Assembly (NCBI RefSeq): GCF_025979705.1
Contig: NZ_CP110136.1
Coordinates: 806,001 to 870,000 of the forward strand
Length of the DNA stretch: 64,000 nucleotides
DNA from: Hymenobacter sp. YIM 151858-1
GTDB lineage: Bacteria; Bacteroidota; Bacteroidia; Cytophagales; Hymenobacteraceae
Direction of reading: 5' to 3'
This document shows, one piece after another, positions 41,672 to 50,375 of this stretch. Every line of letters begins with the position of its first letter. Position 1 is the stretch's first letter. The translations under genes and the position numbers were made by a program. A model generated the notes under the pieces. That model saw only the letters and a list, made by a program, of their open reading frames with translations, was not told the origin of the DNA and searched no databases.

Positions 41672-41716
41672 GCAAAATAGCGCCGCCCAACAAGCTGTTG
41701 GGCGTCGCTATTTTGC
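41672..41716. terminator. Bidirectional terminator between convergent genes
   Basis: GCAAAATAGCGCCGCCCAAC pairs with GTTGGGCGTCGCTATTTTGC around AAGCT, a 20-bp arm with one mismatch. A and T runs flank both ends, serving the Ere-like (+) and M2 (-) genes. Confidence 0.9.
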
Positions 41717-41739
41717 TTTCGTGCTTAAATGGCCTGGAA

Positions 41740-43590
41740 TTACATCGTGTACTTCCGGCCTTTGTTCTGCTGCTTCAGGTAGGTCATCAGCGGCTCGAAA
41801 TAGGCTACCATGGCGCGGGCCGAGAGGTCTTCGCCGGTTTTCTCGCGCAGGAGTTGGCGCCAGTCGGCCGAGGCGCCGGGGTACATGATGTCGTGCAGGA
41901 ATTTGCCTACTTCCTTGTTGCCGTAGTAGTTGGTGGCGTGCGGGTCCTGCTTCAGGATGTTGCGCGAAATGTGGTCGTGCAGCTGGAACAGGATGACGTA
42001 GCTAAGGGCGTAGTCGTAGTACTGCGCCGGGTCGTCGTTGATGTGGGTTTTGGTGGCGGGGTCGAGGAAGTTCTCGCCGCGCGTGCTGGGCGGCACAATG
42101 CCCTGGTATTGCTTGGCCAGCTCCCACCAGCGGGCATTCAGCTGATCCTGCGACAAGTTATCGGCATAGAAGCTGTTTTCCCACTCGCTCATCACGCCCG
42201 AAGCAAACGGAATGAACACCACGTAGTTGAGTGCTTCCTTGAGCAGCGTCTGCGTTTCGTTGGTCTGGGTTTTGGCATCAACCAGGCCTAGGCCAGCCAG
42301 GAAGGGCTTTTGCGTAGCGGCCAAGCCCATCAGGGAGCCCATGGCCTCGTGGTAGCCGCGGTTGGCGCCGCCGCGCAGCAGCACCGGCACATCGGGGTTG
42401 GTGTAGGTGAGGTAGTAATAAATGTGGCCGAGCTCGTGGTGCGTGGTTTCGTACCACTCGGTGTTGGGCTCCACGCTCATCAGGCTGCGCACGTCCTGGT
42501 TTAGGTCCATGTGCCAGGCCGAGGCGTGGTTGTTTTTCTTGTAGTTGGCGCCGGCTGGCAGCGGGAAGAGGCTGCTTTTGTCGTAGAAGCTTTTGGGCAG
42601 AGCCGGGAAGCCCAAGCTCTGGTAGAAGCGCTCGGCCTGCTGCACCTGCCACTCGGCACCTTTCTTTTGCAGGGTGGCGTCGAGGTTCAGGCCTTTCACG
42701 TCCACCATAGCGCTCCAATCCTGGCCCCAGCGGTTGGGCAGCCAGTGGGCGGGCAGGTAGTCGGGCACCTGTTTCTGGCCGTATTTTTTGGCCAGCTCGT
42801 AGCGAGCGTAGGTGTGCAGCTCGCGGTAAAGGGGGCGCAGCTCCTGGTTGATTTTGCGCACCAGCTGCATCATTTCCTCCCGCGTCATGCCGTAATCGGA
42901 TGCCTGGTAGGTGAAGTAGTCGGGGTAACCTAGGGCCTGCACCACTTGGTTGCGCAGGGTGCGCAGGTTCAGCAGGCCTTCCTTCAGGGTGGGGCCCACG
43001 GCTTTAGAGGCTTCCCAGGCCGCAAGGCGGCGCTGCGGGTTTTTCTCGTCGCGCAGTACGCGGTCGAGGTCGTTGGTGGTTACGGGTTTGCCGTTGTACT
43101 TGTACTCGAAGCCGTACAGCTTCTCGGTTTGCTGGGTTTCGGCCTTGATGCGGCGCTTCACCACCTCGGATACGGTTTGCGGCGAGCCAGCGGCGTTGTA
43201 AAGGGCGGTTTGCAGCTGCTTTACCTGAATGGGCGTCAGCTCGGCTTTGTGCTCCAGCAGCTCGCGGAGGCGGTTGATATTTTCGACCGAGCCGGTGAAA
43301 GCAGCAAGAGCTTCGTTGGCGCGGGCTGTGGCCGCGGCGTTGGTGGTGTCGCCGGCCACAATGCGCGTGTTGGAACGCCACTCAGCCTCGGCCGACTGCG
43401 TGTAAAGCTGCTGGTACTTGGCCGAGTAGGCTTGCAAAAACTGATCGGCTTGCTCGCGCCAGTTTACCGGCGCCGGGGCCGCGGCGGCAGGCGCCGTTTC
43501 GGTGGTCGTGGTGGCCGCTGGGGCCGAAGCTTTCTGCGCGCAGCCTGCCAGAAGCGTAGCTGCGAACAACGGGAGGAGGTGCTTTTTCAT
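41740..43590 (-). CDS. M2 family dipeptidyl carboxypeptidase (ACE-like), lipoprotein
   Basis: A 616-residue lipoprotein from MKKHLLPLFAATLLAGCAQK, lipobox LLAGC with Cys17. An Ala/Thr/Pro-rich spacer precedes the M2 fold. The zinc site HHELGHIYYYL is at about 378-389, in the HExxH form of angiotensin-converting enzyme homologs; the third ligand lies in the downstream helix (RGGANRGYHEAMG). It removes C-terminal dipeptides from peptides in the periplasm. The length is usual for bacterial M2 enzymes. No partner gene is adjacent. Confidence 0.93.
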   Translation of the reverse strand: MKKHLLPLFAATLLAGCAQKASAPAATTTTETAPAAAAPAPVNWREQADQFLQAYSAKYQQLYTQSAEAEWRSNTRIVAGDTTNAAATARANEALAAFTGSVENINRLRELLEHKAELTPIQVKQLQTALYNAAGSPQTVSEVVKRRIKAETQQTEKLYGFEYKYNGKPVTTNDLDRVLRDEKNPQRRLAAWEASKAVGPTLKEGLLNLRTLRNQVVQALGYPDYFTYQASDYGMTREEMMQLVRKINQELRPLYRELHTYARYELAKKYGQKQVPDYLPAHWLPNRWGQDWSAMVDVKGLNLDATLQKKGAEWQVQQAERFYQSLGFPALPKSFYDKSSLFPLPAGANYKKNNHASAWHMDLNQDVRSLMSVEPNTEWYETTHHELGHIYYYLTYTNPDVPVLLRGGANRGYHEAMGSLMGLAATQKPFLAGLGLVDAKTQTNETQTLLKEALNYVVFIPFASGVMSEWENSFYADNLSQDQLNARWWELAKQYQGIVPPSTRGENFLDPATKTHINDDPAQYYDYALSYVILFQLHDHISRNILKQDPHATNYYGNKEVGKFLHDIMYPGASADWRQLLREKTGEDLSARAMVAYFEPLMTYLKQQNKGRKYTM

Positions 43591-43704
43591 GATGGGAGAG
43601 CGTGGGGATGGCAGCCGGGTTGGAGCTGGCTGAGGTGCGTGGGCAAAATAACCATCTGCTGCGGAATCCATTGTAGCGCAGCCTGGAAAGCCCGCGCTAC
43701 ACCG

Positions 43705-44646
43705 CTAGGATTGGGCTTCGGCAACTTCTTCCAGCTGACAGCACTGCTTGAACTTCTTACCCGACCCGCAGGGGCAAGGGTCGTTTCGACCTAGGCGCTT
43801 AGGGGCTTTCTTCAGCAGGCGGCGCGGATCGAAGCGGGCGAAACGCAGGCCGGGGTCCTGGCGGAAGGTGCGCGTGAGCAGTTGGTACAGCTCGGGGTGG
43901 TGGCTTTCCAGCTGCTCGGGCTTCTCGAAGAAGTACTCCAGCACCACGGCAAAGAACTCGGCCGGCGAAGTGCCGGCGTAGTCGCCGATGCTTGATTTGC
44001 CCGCCTGAATTTGCTCCATCTCGGCCTGCATCAGCTGTTTCCACTGCGGTACCAGCTCACGGGGCAGCATCAGCAGCGGTACGCCGTCGATTTGGCCATC
44101 GGCTTCGTCGAGCAGGTGCGCAAACTCGTGAATGCCCACGTTCTGTTTGTCCTTGGCATCGCGGAAGCCCTGCTCCAGCGCGGCTTTGGAAAGGCGCATG
44201 TAGTGGTCGGTCTGGAAGTTTTGCACCGAGCCCAGCAGCGTGCCTTCCAGCGGCGCTACTTCCTTGTCTTTGTCGGCGGGCAGCTGCCAGGCATCCGGAA
44301 ACACCAGCACTTCGCCCAGGTTGTCGTACTCCCAACCGCCCCGGAAGCCGAAAATGGGAATAACGGCCGAAGCAGCCACCAGTAGCCGCGTGGCATCGTC
44401 GATGCGGGTTTTGATGCCCGTAATGCGCGTTTGCGCCAGAAACAGCTGTACTTGTTTTTCGAAGCGCAGCTTCTCAGTGTCGGTAAGGGCCACGTAAAAG
44501 GCTACGCGCTCGGCCAGCATTTCGCGCCAGGCCTCGGGGAAAGGTTTCGCCAAAGCGCGTGCCCGCTCGCGCGTGCCGCTCGTTACGTACCGGTAAATCA
44601 GGAAGAAAATGCCAGCCAACAGGGCCAGGCCAATCAGGTAAGTCAT
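43705..44646 (-). CDS. MtfA-like zinc peptidase fused to a C-terminal SEC-C motif
   Basis: A 313-residue protein. Residues 1-20 form a membrane anchor (LIGLALLAGIFFLIYRYV). The peptidase has the HEFAHLLD zinc site (about 177-184) and the conserved EY/ADAFAVVLEYFFEKP region (about 235), as in MtfA (YeeI), a glucose-uptake regulator-binding peptidase. The last 25 residues (GRNDPCPCGSGKKFKQCC) are a SEC-C zinc motif, not present in Escherichia coli MtfA, which usually contacts ribosomes or SecB-like partners. The fusion is seen directly; its consequence is unknown. It is monocistronic. Confidence 0.88.
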   Translation of the reverse strand: MTYLIGLALLAGIFFLIYRYVTSGTRERARALAKPFPEAWREMLAERVAFYVALTDTEKLRFEKQVQLFLAQTRITGIKTRIDDATRLLVAASAVIPIFGFRGGWEYDNLGEVLVFPDAWQLPADKDKEVAPLEGTLLGSVQNFQTDHYMRLSKAALEQGFRDAKDKQNVGIHEFAHLLDEADGQIDGVPLLMLPRELVPQWKQLMQAEMEQIQAGKSSIGDYAGTSPAEFFAVVLEYFFEKPEQLESHHPELYQLLTRTFRQDPGLRFARFDPRRLLKKAPKRLGRNDPCPCGSGKKFKQCCQLEEVAEAQS

Positions 44647-44678
44647 GTTGCGCTACAACGCGCCCGCCCTAGGTTGGT

Positions 44679-44739
44679 TGCAACGGCCGCGGCCGGTGGA
44701 GCAGCGGGCCAGTGCCCGCCGCCCCACCGGCCGCGTTGC
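44679..44739. repeat. Long GC-rich hairpin between MtfA and the alpha/beta hydrolase
   Basis: GCAACGGCCGCGGCCGGTGG (44679-44698) and CCACCGGCCGCGTTGC (about 44724-44739) form a long stem with internal GCGGGC/GCCCGC hairpin. No T tract is seen. It probably ends the minus-strand hydrolase gene at 44769. Confidence 0.7.
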
Positions 44740-44768
44740 GGGCGCCCGGGGCCCTAGGTGCCTGGGGT

Positions 44769-46169
44769 CTATTTCTTCTGAAGAGCCATTACCCAGGCCC
44801 GGATTTGCTCCTGCGCCGCCGGCGAAAACACCGGCCGCCGCTCGCCCGACACGATGGGCCACTCGGCGGCATCGGCCTGAAAGCCGTGGTTTACGCCGGG
44901 CAGCTTTTTTACCGTTACGGCGTGGTTGCCGCGCAGGCCTTTGCTGAGGGCAGCCAGGTTGGTTTCGGCGTCCACGCTCACGTCGGCGGTGCCGTTGAGC
45001 AGCAGCACCGGGCACTTTACGGCCACCAGCAGCGGGGCCGGGTCGAAACCGAGCAGGAAACGGTAGCGCGGCGAGGTAAGCTCGGCGGCGGCGGCCTGCG
45101 CGGCGGCCGGTTCCAGGGCCGTATTGCTCTGGCGCAGCATGTTCACCACCATGAGCTGGGCCTGCTGGTTGTCGGGCGTTTGCCGAATCACGTCGAGCAT
45201 GAGCTGCTGGCGCTGCACCATGGCCGCCACCTGCGCCGCCTCCAGCCCGATGGACTGCAGCACGCGTTTTTGCTGGGCCACGGCCATTTCCTGGCCGGGC
45301 AGGCCGGCGGCAGCCAGCGCCACCACAAACGTGGGCCCGAGGGCGCGCGCCGCCGATAGCAGCGCCACGTTGCCGCCCTCGCCGTGGCCCAGCACCCCGA
45401 GGCGCGCAAAATCAACCTCGCGGCGGGTGCGCATGTAGTTCAGGGCGGCCTCCACATCGGCCACGCGCTCGGCCAGGGTGGGGTTGGGGCGGCCCTCCGA
45501 GCTGCCCACGCCGCGGGCATCGCAGCGCAGCACGGCAATGCCGCGGCGGGTAAGGTAGTCGGCCAGCGCGCCCATGGGGCGGTACTCGCCCAGGGTGGCG
45601 TCGCGGTCGAGGGGGCCGGCGTCGCTCACCAGCACCACCGCCGGAAACGGCCCGGGACCGGGCGGTACCGTGAGCATGCCCCCGAGGCGCACGGCCGCGG
45701 CGGCGTTGGCAAAGGCCACTTCCTCTTCGCGGTAGGGCGGCGTGAGGCGCACTTTGCCGCCGGGCGCGGTGGCCGGCGGGGCGTAGCGCAGCGTCATGGG
45801 CACCTCGTAGCCGGGCTGGTGCCACTGGCCGATCAGTTGCTGGCCATCGGGGCTGAGGCGGCCGGTAAAGCGCGAGGCGGCTTCTTCGGCAAAAAACACC
45901 ACCGTGTCGCTGCGCACATCCACGTGCACGGCCATGTGGCTAACTTTCTGCAGGGGCACATCGAGGGTGGCAAAGTACTGGCCGCCAGTTAGCTTCACCA
46001 ACCGAAAAATCACTTCGAGCTGGCCGCCGGGCACTTTCAGGGGGCCTTTCCAGAGGCCGTCGAGGGTGCGGGCCGGAGCGGGGGTATCGGCGCAGGGGCG
46101 GGCGGCGCGGCCCGGGCCGGCGAGCAGCAGCAAGCCGCTCAGCAATAAGCAGATAACGCGTAGTTTCAT
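44769..46169 (-). CDS. Exported alpha/beta hydrolase
   Basis: A 466-residue exported protein from MKLRVICLLLSGLLLLAGPG, signal peptide to about residue 22. An N-terminal domain of about 110 residues (LDGLWKGPLKVPGGQLEVIF, GQYFATLDVP) of the DUF3887-like or lipocalin-like kind precedes the hydrolase. The nucleophile phrase is GHGEGGN (Gly-x-Glu/Gly pattern, here H-G-E: the nucleophile Ser is replaced by Glu in this place), which needs checking; the acid Asp is in NGTADVSV and the His in PGVNHGFQ. It resembles secreted dienelactone-hydrolase-like proteins. The substrate is unknown. Confidence 0.8.
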   Translation of the reverse strand: MKLRVICLLLSGLLLLAGPGRAARPCADTPAPARTLDGLWKGPLKVPGGQLEVIFRLVKLTGGQYFATLDVPLQKVSHMAVHVDVRSDTVVFFAEEAASRFTGRLSPDGQQLIGQWHQPGYEVPMTLRYAPPATAPGGKVRLTPPYREEEVAFANAAAAVRLGGMLTVPPGPGPFPAVVLVSDAGPLDRDATLGEYRPMGALADYLTRRGIAVLRCDARGVGSSEGRPNPTLAERVADVEAALNYMRTRREVDFARLGVLGHGEGGNVALLSAARALGPTFVVALAAAGLPGQEMAVAQQKRVLQSIGLEAAQVAAMVQRQQLMLDVIRQTPDNQQAQLMVVNMLRQSNTALEPAAAQAAAAELTSPRYRFLLGFDPAPLLVAVKCPVLLLNGTADVSVDAETNLAALSKGLRGNHAVTVKKLPGVNHGFQADAAEWPIVSGERRPVFSPAAQEQIRAWVMALQKK

Positions 46170-46305
46170 GAAAACGATAAAAACGGACAGGCGCTGCCAG
46201 GCGCCGCCCAATACATAAAGCCGGAAACGAGGGGCGCGGCGGGCGCGCCAGGCCAGGGCCGCGGCGCCCGCCCTAGGTGGCGGGGCGCCGCGGCCCAGTG
46301 GGCAC

Positions 46306-47547
46306 CTAGGGTATCGAGAGCAGGTAGCCGATGGTGAAGTTGGCGTCCCAATCGAACACGAACTCCTGGCAGCCGGTGGCCTGCTGCAGCGCCTGGTAAA
46401 TGTTGAGGCCGGCCAGGTTTTTGGCGCCCGTCAGCTGCGGGTACTCGGTGGCGGCGCGCAGCACGGTGTAGCGCTCCTGGCCCTGGCGCGCGGCCTTGGC
46501 CAGCTCGTAGGGCACTCCGCCGATGATAAAGCAGGTGCCGCGCTGGCTTGCCGGTACTTTGCTGGCTTGCTCGCGCACGCCGGCGGCTACGGCGGCGTCG
46601 GGGGTGTTTTTCTGGTAGTACTTGGCCCCGTAAGTGTCTTCGCTCACGGGGCGCAAACCCTGCAGCCACGAAATTTTGGTGTTGCCCGAGCCCAGGTCGA
46701 CGACGAAGGCGCGGCCGGTGTAGCTGGAGGGCAGCACGGCGTGCAGGCCGTACACGCCCTCTTGCTCGGGCGTAACGGTGGTGGCCACGTAGCCCAAGGC
46801 CTTGAGGCTTTGTACGATGCGCTTGGTGACGTCGGCCATCAGCGCCCCGGAGCTCACCACGAAGTGAATGTCCTGGCCGCGCACGCCGTAGTCGAGCATC
46901 TGGCCGATGTAGCTTTTGAGGCCGCGGCGCACGTCGTCTTCGGTGGCCATATTTTCGAGCACGAGGCTGTTGCCGAACTCCGAGCGTTCCAGCTTCCAGT
47001 TTTTGTCGGCATCCACGCGCACCACAAACGAGTTGAAGCCGCTCGAACCCAGCTCCACCACGCCCTTGAGCTTGCCGTTGCGCGGCGCTACGGGTTGGTA
47101 GGCAAAGCGGGCCGGGGCAGGCTTGGCGGGCTCGGGGGCCACTGCGGGGGCCGGAGCCGGAGCGGGCGCCACCGAAGCCACGGCCTCGGTGGGCTGGGGA
47201 GCGGGGGCGGGCGCGGCAGGCTTGGCCGCGGCCGTAGCAGCGCCGGCGGCGGGCGTAATGGTGCCGTCGAGGCTTACCTGGTCGCCCTCGCGCAGGGCCA
47301 CGCTTTTGCCGTCGGCCAGGGTGGCGGTGCGCGTCTGGTAATCGAGGCGGGTGCCGTTGAGCAGCGTTACGCTTTTGCTGACGGGCTTGTTTTTGCCTTC
47401 GGAGTGCAGCACCAGCACGTTGTTGCGCAGCTCAAACCAGGCAGTGTAGCCGCCACCCGGCGCGGCCGGGGTTTGGGCATAGCTGTGGGTACCTAGGCCA
47501 ATGACTAGCAGCCAGGTAAACAGATGGGTAAGTAAACGTTTATGCAT
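46306..47547 (-). CDS. Exported protein with Ppx/GppA-like actin-fold domain
   Basis: A 413-residue protein with a signal peptide (1-24, ending SYAQ). A small N-terminal beta domain (about 35-85, LRNNVLVLHSEGKNKPVSKS) is followed by an Ala/Pro-rich spacer to about 150. From about 158 the sequence matches the actin-like ATPase fold of Ppx/GppA phosphatases: VVELGSSGFNSFVVRVD (first phosphate loop), FVVSSGALMADVTKRIVQSL and AFVVDLGSGNTKISWLQ (second phosphate loop). Ppx/GppA enzymes are normally cytoplasmic and hydrolyse polyphosphate or pppGpp, so export is unusual. Whether it binds nucleotide is unknown. Confidence 0.7.
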   Translation of the reverse strand: MHKRLLTHLFTWLLVIGLGTHSYAQTPAAPGGGYTAWFELRNNVLVLHSEGKNKPVSKSVTLLNGTRLDYQTRTATLADGKSVALREGDQVSLDGTITPAAGAATAAAKPAAPAPAPQPTEAVASVAPAPAPAPAVAPEPAKPAPARFAYQPVAPRNGKLKGVVELGSSGFNSFVVRVDADKNWKLERSEFGNSLVLENMATEDDVRRGLKSYIGQMLDYGVRGQDIHFVVSSGALMADVTKRIVQSLKALGYVATTVTPEQEGVYGLHAVLPSSYTGRAFVVDLGSGNTKISWLQGLRPVSEDTYGAKYYQKNTPDAAVAAGVREQASKVPASQRGTCFIIGGVPYELAKAARQGQERYTVLRAATEYPQLTGAKNLAGLNIYQALQQATGCQEFVFDWDANFTIGYLLSIP

Positions 47548-47735
47548 CGGTGTGTGGTAAGATTAGAGCACCGCAATGTATACCGGAATTGTCGAGCTTG
47601 CTGCATTTTTCGTTGATTGTAATAGATTGATAAGCCTGATGGTCACATTTCGCCTATAAAGCGCATCATTGGCGGCGGTGCCAGCTCCGCCGCTCGCCAG
47701 CTTCCCTGGCAGTTTGCGCGCAGTAATACCAGCCT

Positions 47736-47791
47736 TAAAAAGCCGCCGCGGGGCTCCCGGGAGAACAGTTCTCCCAGGAGCCCCGCGGCGG
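47736..47791 (-). terminator. Terminator of the DbpA-like helicase gene
   Basis: GCCGCCGCGGGGCTCC pairs with GGAGCCCCGCGGCGGC, and the inner GGGAGAA/TTCTCCC pairs around CAG; AAAAAG at 47736-47741 gives a T tract on the minus strand. One of the longest stems in the window. Confidence 0.9.
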
Positions 47792-47810
47792 CCTGGCTAC
47801 GAGGGTACGC

Positions 47811-49223
47811 TTAGCGTACCTCCGTCACGCGTACTTTCTGGCCTTTGATGCGGGCGCCGGCCATGCTTTGCTGCACGGCTTTGCCGGCTTCGCGCGGCAC
47901 GGTAATGTAGCTGTAGTGGTCGAATATCTCGATTCGGCCTACGTCTTCGCGCTGCAGGCCGGCCACGTTCACCAAGGCGCCAACCAGGTCGTGGGCCGAA
48001 ACCTTCTCCTTGCGGCCGGCCGAAACGTGCAGCGTAACGGTAGTAGGCCGGATGGTTTTCTCAGCGGGCGGCAGCGCGGGCGCGTGCAGCGGCTGCCAGC
48101 GCACGGCTTTCGGTAGTTGCCACCGTTGCACCTGTTGCTGCTCGGCTGGGGTGGCCAGCACGTAGGCGGTACCCGCCGCGCCGGCGCGGGCGGTGCGGCC
48201 GGCCCGGTGCTGAAAGGTGTCGGCTTTGTCGGGCACCTCAAACTGCACAACCGTGTCGAGGTCCTGCACGTCGATGCCGCGGGCAGCCACGTCGGTAGCC
48301 ACCAGGGCCAGGGCCGAGCCGTTGCGCAGTTTCAGCAGGGCTTTGTCGCGCTCGGGCTGGGGCATTTTGCCGTGCAGGGCTTCGGCGGCCACGCCACGGC
48401 TGCTCAGGAAGCGGGCTAGCTCCTCGCAGCGTTGGCGCGTGTTGCAGAAGATGAGCGTGCGGCCGGTTTCGGGCTTTTGGAGCAAATGAAACAGCGCAGC
48501 CGGCTTTTTCTCGGCCGGACCAAACTGGCCCAGCAAGGTCAGCGACTCGGGCAGCGACTCGCCCTCGGCGCCGGCCTGCACGTGGCGCGGGCGGGTGAGG
48601 TTGCGGCGCACCAGCTCCAGCACTTTTTCGGGCATGGTGGCCGAAAACAGCAAGGTTTGCCGGCGGCGCGGCAGGCGCTGCACAATGTTGGCCAGGGCCT
48701 CCTGAAACTTCAGCTCCAGCAGCTTATCGGTTTCGTCGATAACGAGGATCTGCAGCTTGTTGGGGATGAAGGTGCGGCGGTCGAGGTGGTCGAACAGGCG
48801 GCCGGGCGTGGCTACCAGCACGTGCGGCGCCTGGCGCAGGCTCTTGGTTTCTTCCTGAAAACCGTGGCCGCCGTAAAAAGCGGCCACGCGCAAGCCCGGC
48901 AGGTACTTGCCCAGGCGCTTGAGCTCGTCGCGGCCCTGCAGGGCCAGCTCGCGGGCGGGCACCAGCACAATGGCCTGTACGGCATCGAGCTGCAAATCAA
49001 GCTTCTGTAGCAGCGGCAGGCCGTAGGCCGCCGTTTTGCCCGAGCCCGTAGGTGCCTGCCCGGCAATGTCCTGGCCAGCCAGCACCAGCGGCACCACCTG
49101 CTGCTGAATAGCGGTGGGCTGGGTGTAGCCCAGCTCCTGCAGAGCACGCTGCAGGGGCTCGGCCAGGCCTAGGTTGTCAAAGTCGGGGGCGGCGGGGGCA
49201 GGCGTAATCGGAGCGTCGGACAT
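47811..49223 (-). CDS. DEAD-box RNA helicase, DbpA-like
   Basis: A 470-residue RNA helicase. The Q motif phrase is GYTQPTAIQQQ, Walker A is APTGSGKTAAYG (about 57-68), and motif II reads DETD in place of DEAD (IDETDKLLE, about 165). SATMPEKVL (motif III) and HRAGRTARAG (motif VI) follow. The C-terminal about 75 residues (HVSAGRKEKVSAHDLVGALV, IEIFDHYSYITVPREA) match the DbpA RNA-recognition domain, which in Escherichia coli binds hairpin 92 of 23S rRNA and stimulates ribosome assembly. The DETD substitution is conservative for ATPase activity. Confidence 0.92.
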   Translation of the reverse strand: MSDAPITPAPAAPDFDNLGLAEPLQRALQELGYTQPTAIQQQVVPLVLAGQDIAGQAPTGSGKTAAYGLPLLQKLDLQLDAVQAIVLVPARELALQGRDELKRLGKYLPGLRVAAFYGGHGFQEETKSLRQAPHVLVATPGRLFDHLDRRTFIPNKLQILVIDETDKLLELKFQEALANIVQRLPRRRQTLLFSATMPEKVLELVRRNLTRPRHVQAGAEGESLPESLTLLGQFGPAEKKPAALFHLLQKPETGRTLIFCNTRQRCEELARFLSSRGVAAEALHGKMPQPERDKALLKLRNGSALALVATDVAARGIDVQDLDTVVQFEVPDKADTFQHRAGRTARAGAAGTAYVLATPAEQQQVQRWQLPKAVRWQPLHAPALPPAEKTIRPTTVTLHVSAGRKEKVSAHDLVGALVNVAGLQREDVGRIEIFDHYSYITVPREAGKAVQQSMAGARIKGQKVRVTEVR

Positions 49224-49309
49224 CGGCTGAAATTCAAAAGCAGGCCACGAAGGTACGAAACGTTAGTGCTGCTGGCGGAACAGGCTTTAATACCGGGCTG
49301 GCCGGGAAA

Positions 49310-50254
49310 CTAGGCCGCCTCGGGCTCCGCAATGTTTACCAGGCGGTAGCGAACGCCCGAGGGCTTGGGCCGCAGCGGGTGGCCGGTGTACTGGGCGTAT
49401 ACTTTGGTGAAACTGGCGCCGAAGTAAAAAATCATGGCCGAGTAGAACACGAACAGCAACAGCAGCACCACCGACGAGGCCGGCCCGTAGATGGGCCCTA
49501 GGTTGCGCGGGCGCAGCAGCAAGTGCAGCACCTGCTCGCCCATTTCGAACAGCACCCCCGTAAGCAAAGCGCCGCGCCACAGCGCCGGCCAGGGCACGTA
49601 GGCGTGGCTGAGGTTGCGGAACACCAGCCCAAACCACGCCGCCAGGATCAGCAACGAAATAAGGTTGTTTAGCCCCTGCAACAGCATCAGCAACAGGCTT
49701 TGCCCTAGGCCGGCCACCATTTCGCCGAACAAGTGCAGGCCCGAGTCGGCCATTACGGCCACTACCGACAGAAGGGCAGTACCAACCAGAGCACCGCCCG
49801 AGCGGCTCCGCTCGCGCAGTACCCTGCCCAGACGGCCTTTTTGCGGCCGCGGCCTCACCTGCCATAAGTCGTTGAGCGAGTTTTGGATAACTACGAATAA
49901 GGTAGTAGCCACGAACATCAGGAATACAAAGCCGAGGGTGGTCACGATCAGGTTGCGCTCGATGTTGACCATGTTGGTAACGATTTGCGCCAGCAACTCG
50001 GCGCCGGTCGTGCCCACCAGGTCGGCAATTTTGGCCAGCAGCAGCGCGCGTATTTGCGAGGCCGGGTACAAGGCCCCGAGCACGCTGATAAATAATATCA
50101 GGATGGGAGGCAGCGCAAACGTGGTGAAAAAAGCCGTTGCGGCGCCCAACCGCAGCGGGTCGTGGGCCGAAAGCTCGCGGCCGGCGCGGCGCAGCAAAAC
50201 GAGTACATCGGGCCAACGTTGGTGAAGCCGGCCGGTGGGGCGTATTTTTGTCAT
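49310..50254 (-). CDS. YihY/virulence-factor BrkB family membrane protein
   Basis: A 314-residue inner-membrane protein with six predicted segments, for example LGAATAFFTTFALPPILILF, LGFVFLMFVATTLFVVIQNS and LLLLFVFYSAMIFYFGASFT. The GA..FxTxFALPP and YGPASSVVLLLLF phrases match YihY/BrkB, once called RNase BN in error. It may be a transporter of unknown substrate. It lies 86 bp upstream of the helicase on the same strand and could be co-transcribed with it. Confidence 0.9.
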   Translation of the reverse strand: MTKIRPTGRLHQRWPDVLVLLRRAGRELSAHDPLRLGAATAFFTTFALPPILILFISVLGALYPASQIRALLLAKIADLVGTTGAELLAQIVTNMVNIERNLIVTTLGFVFLMFVATTLFVVIQNSLNDLWQVRPRPQKGRLGRVLRERSRSGGALVGTALLSVVAVMADSGLHLFGEMVAGLGQSLLLMLLQGLNNLISLLILAAWFGLVFRNLSHAYVPWPALWRGALLTGVLFEMGEQVLHLLLRPRNLGPIYGPASSVVLLLLFVFYSAMIFYFGASFTKVYAQYTGHPLRPKPSGVRYRLVNIAEPEAA

Positions 50255-50375
50255 AAATAATCAGCCGCGCAGCAACCCTGGCCGGCCACGGCGCGAAAGT
50301 TGTTAGAACGCGGCGGCGGGGTTGGCTGTTACCTGCCAACTCATCCTAGGTACTCGCGCTGCTTTTCTGCCCGGC

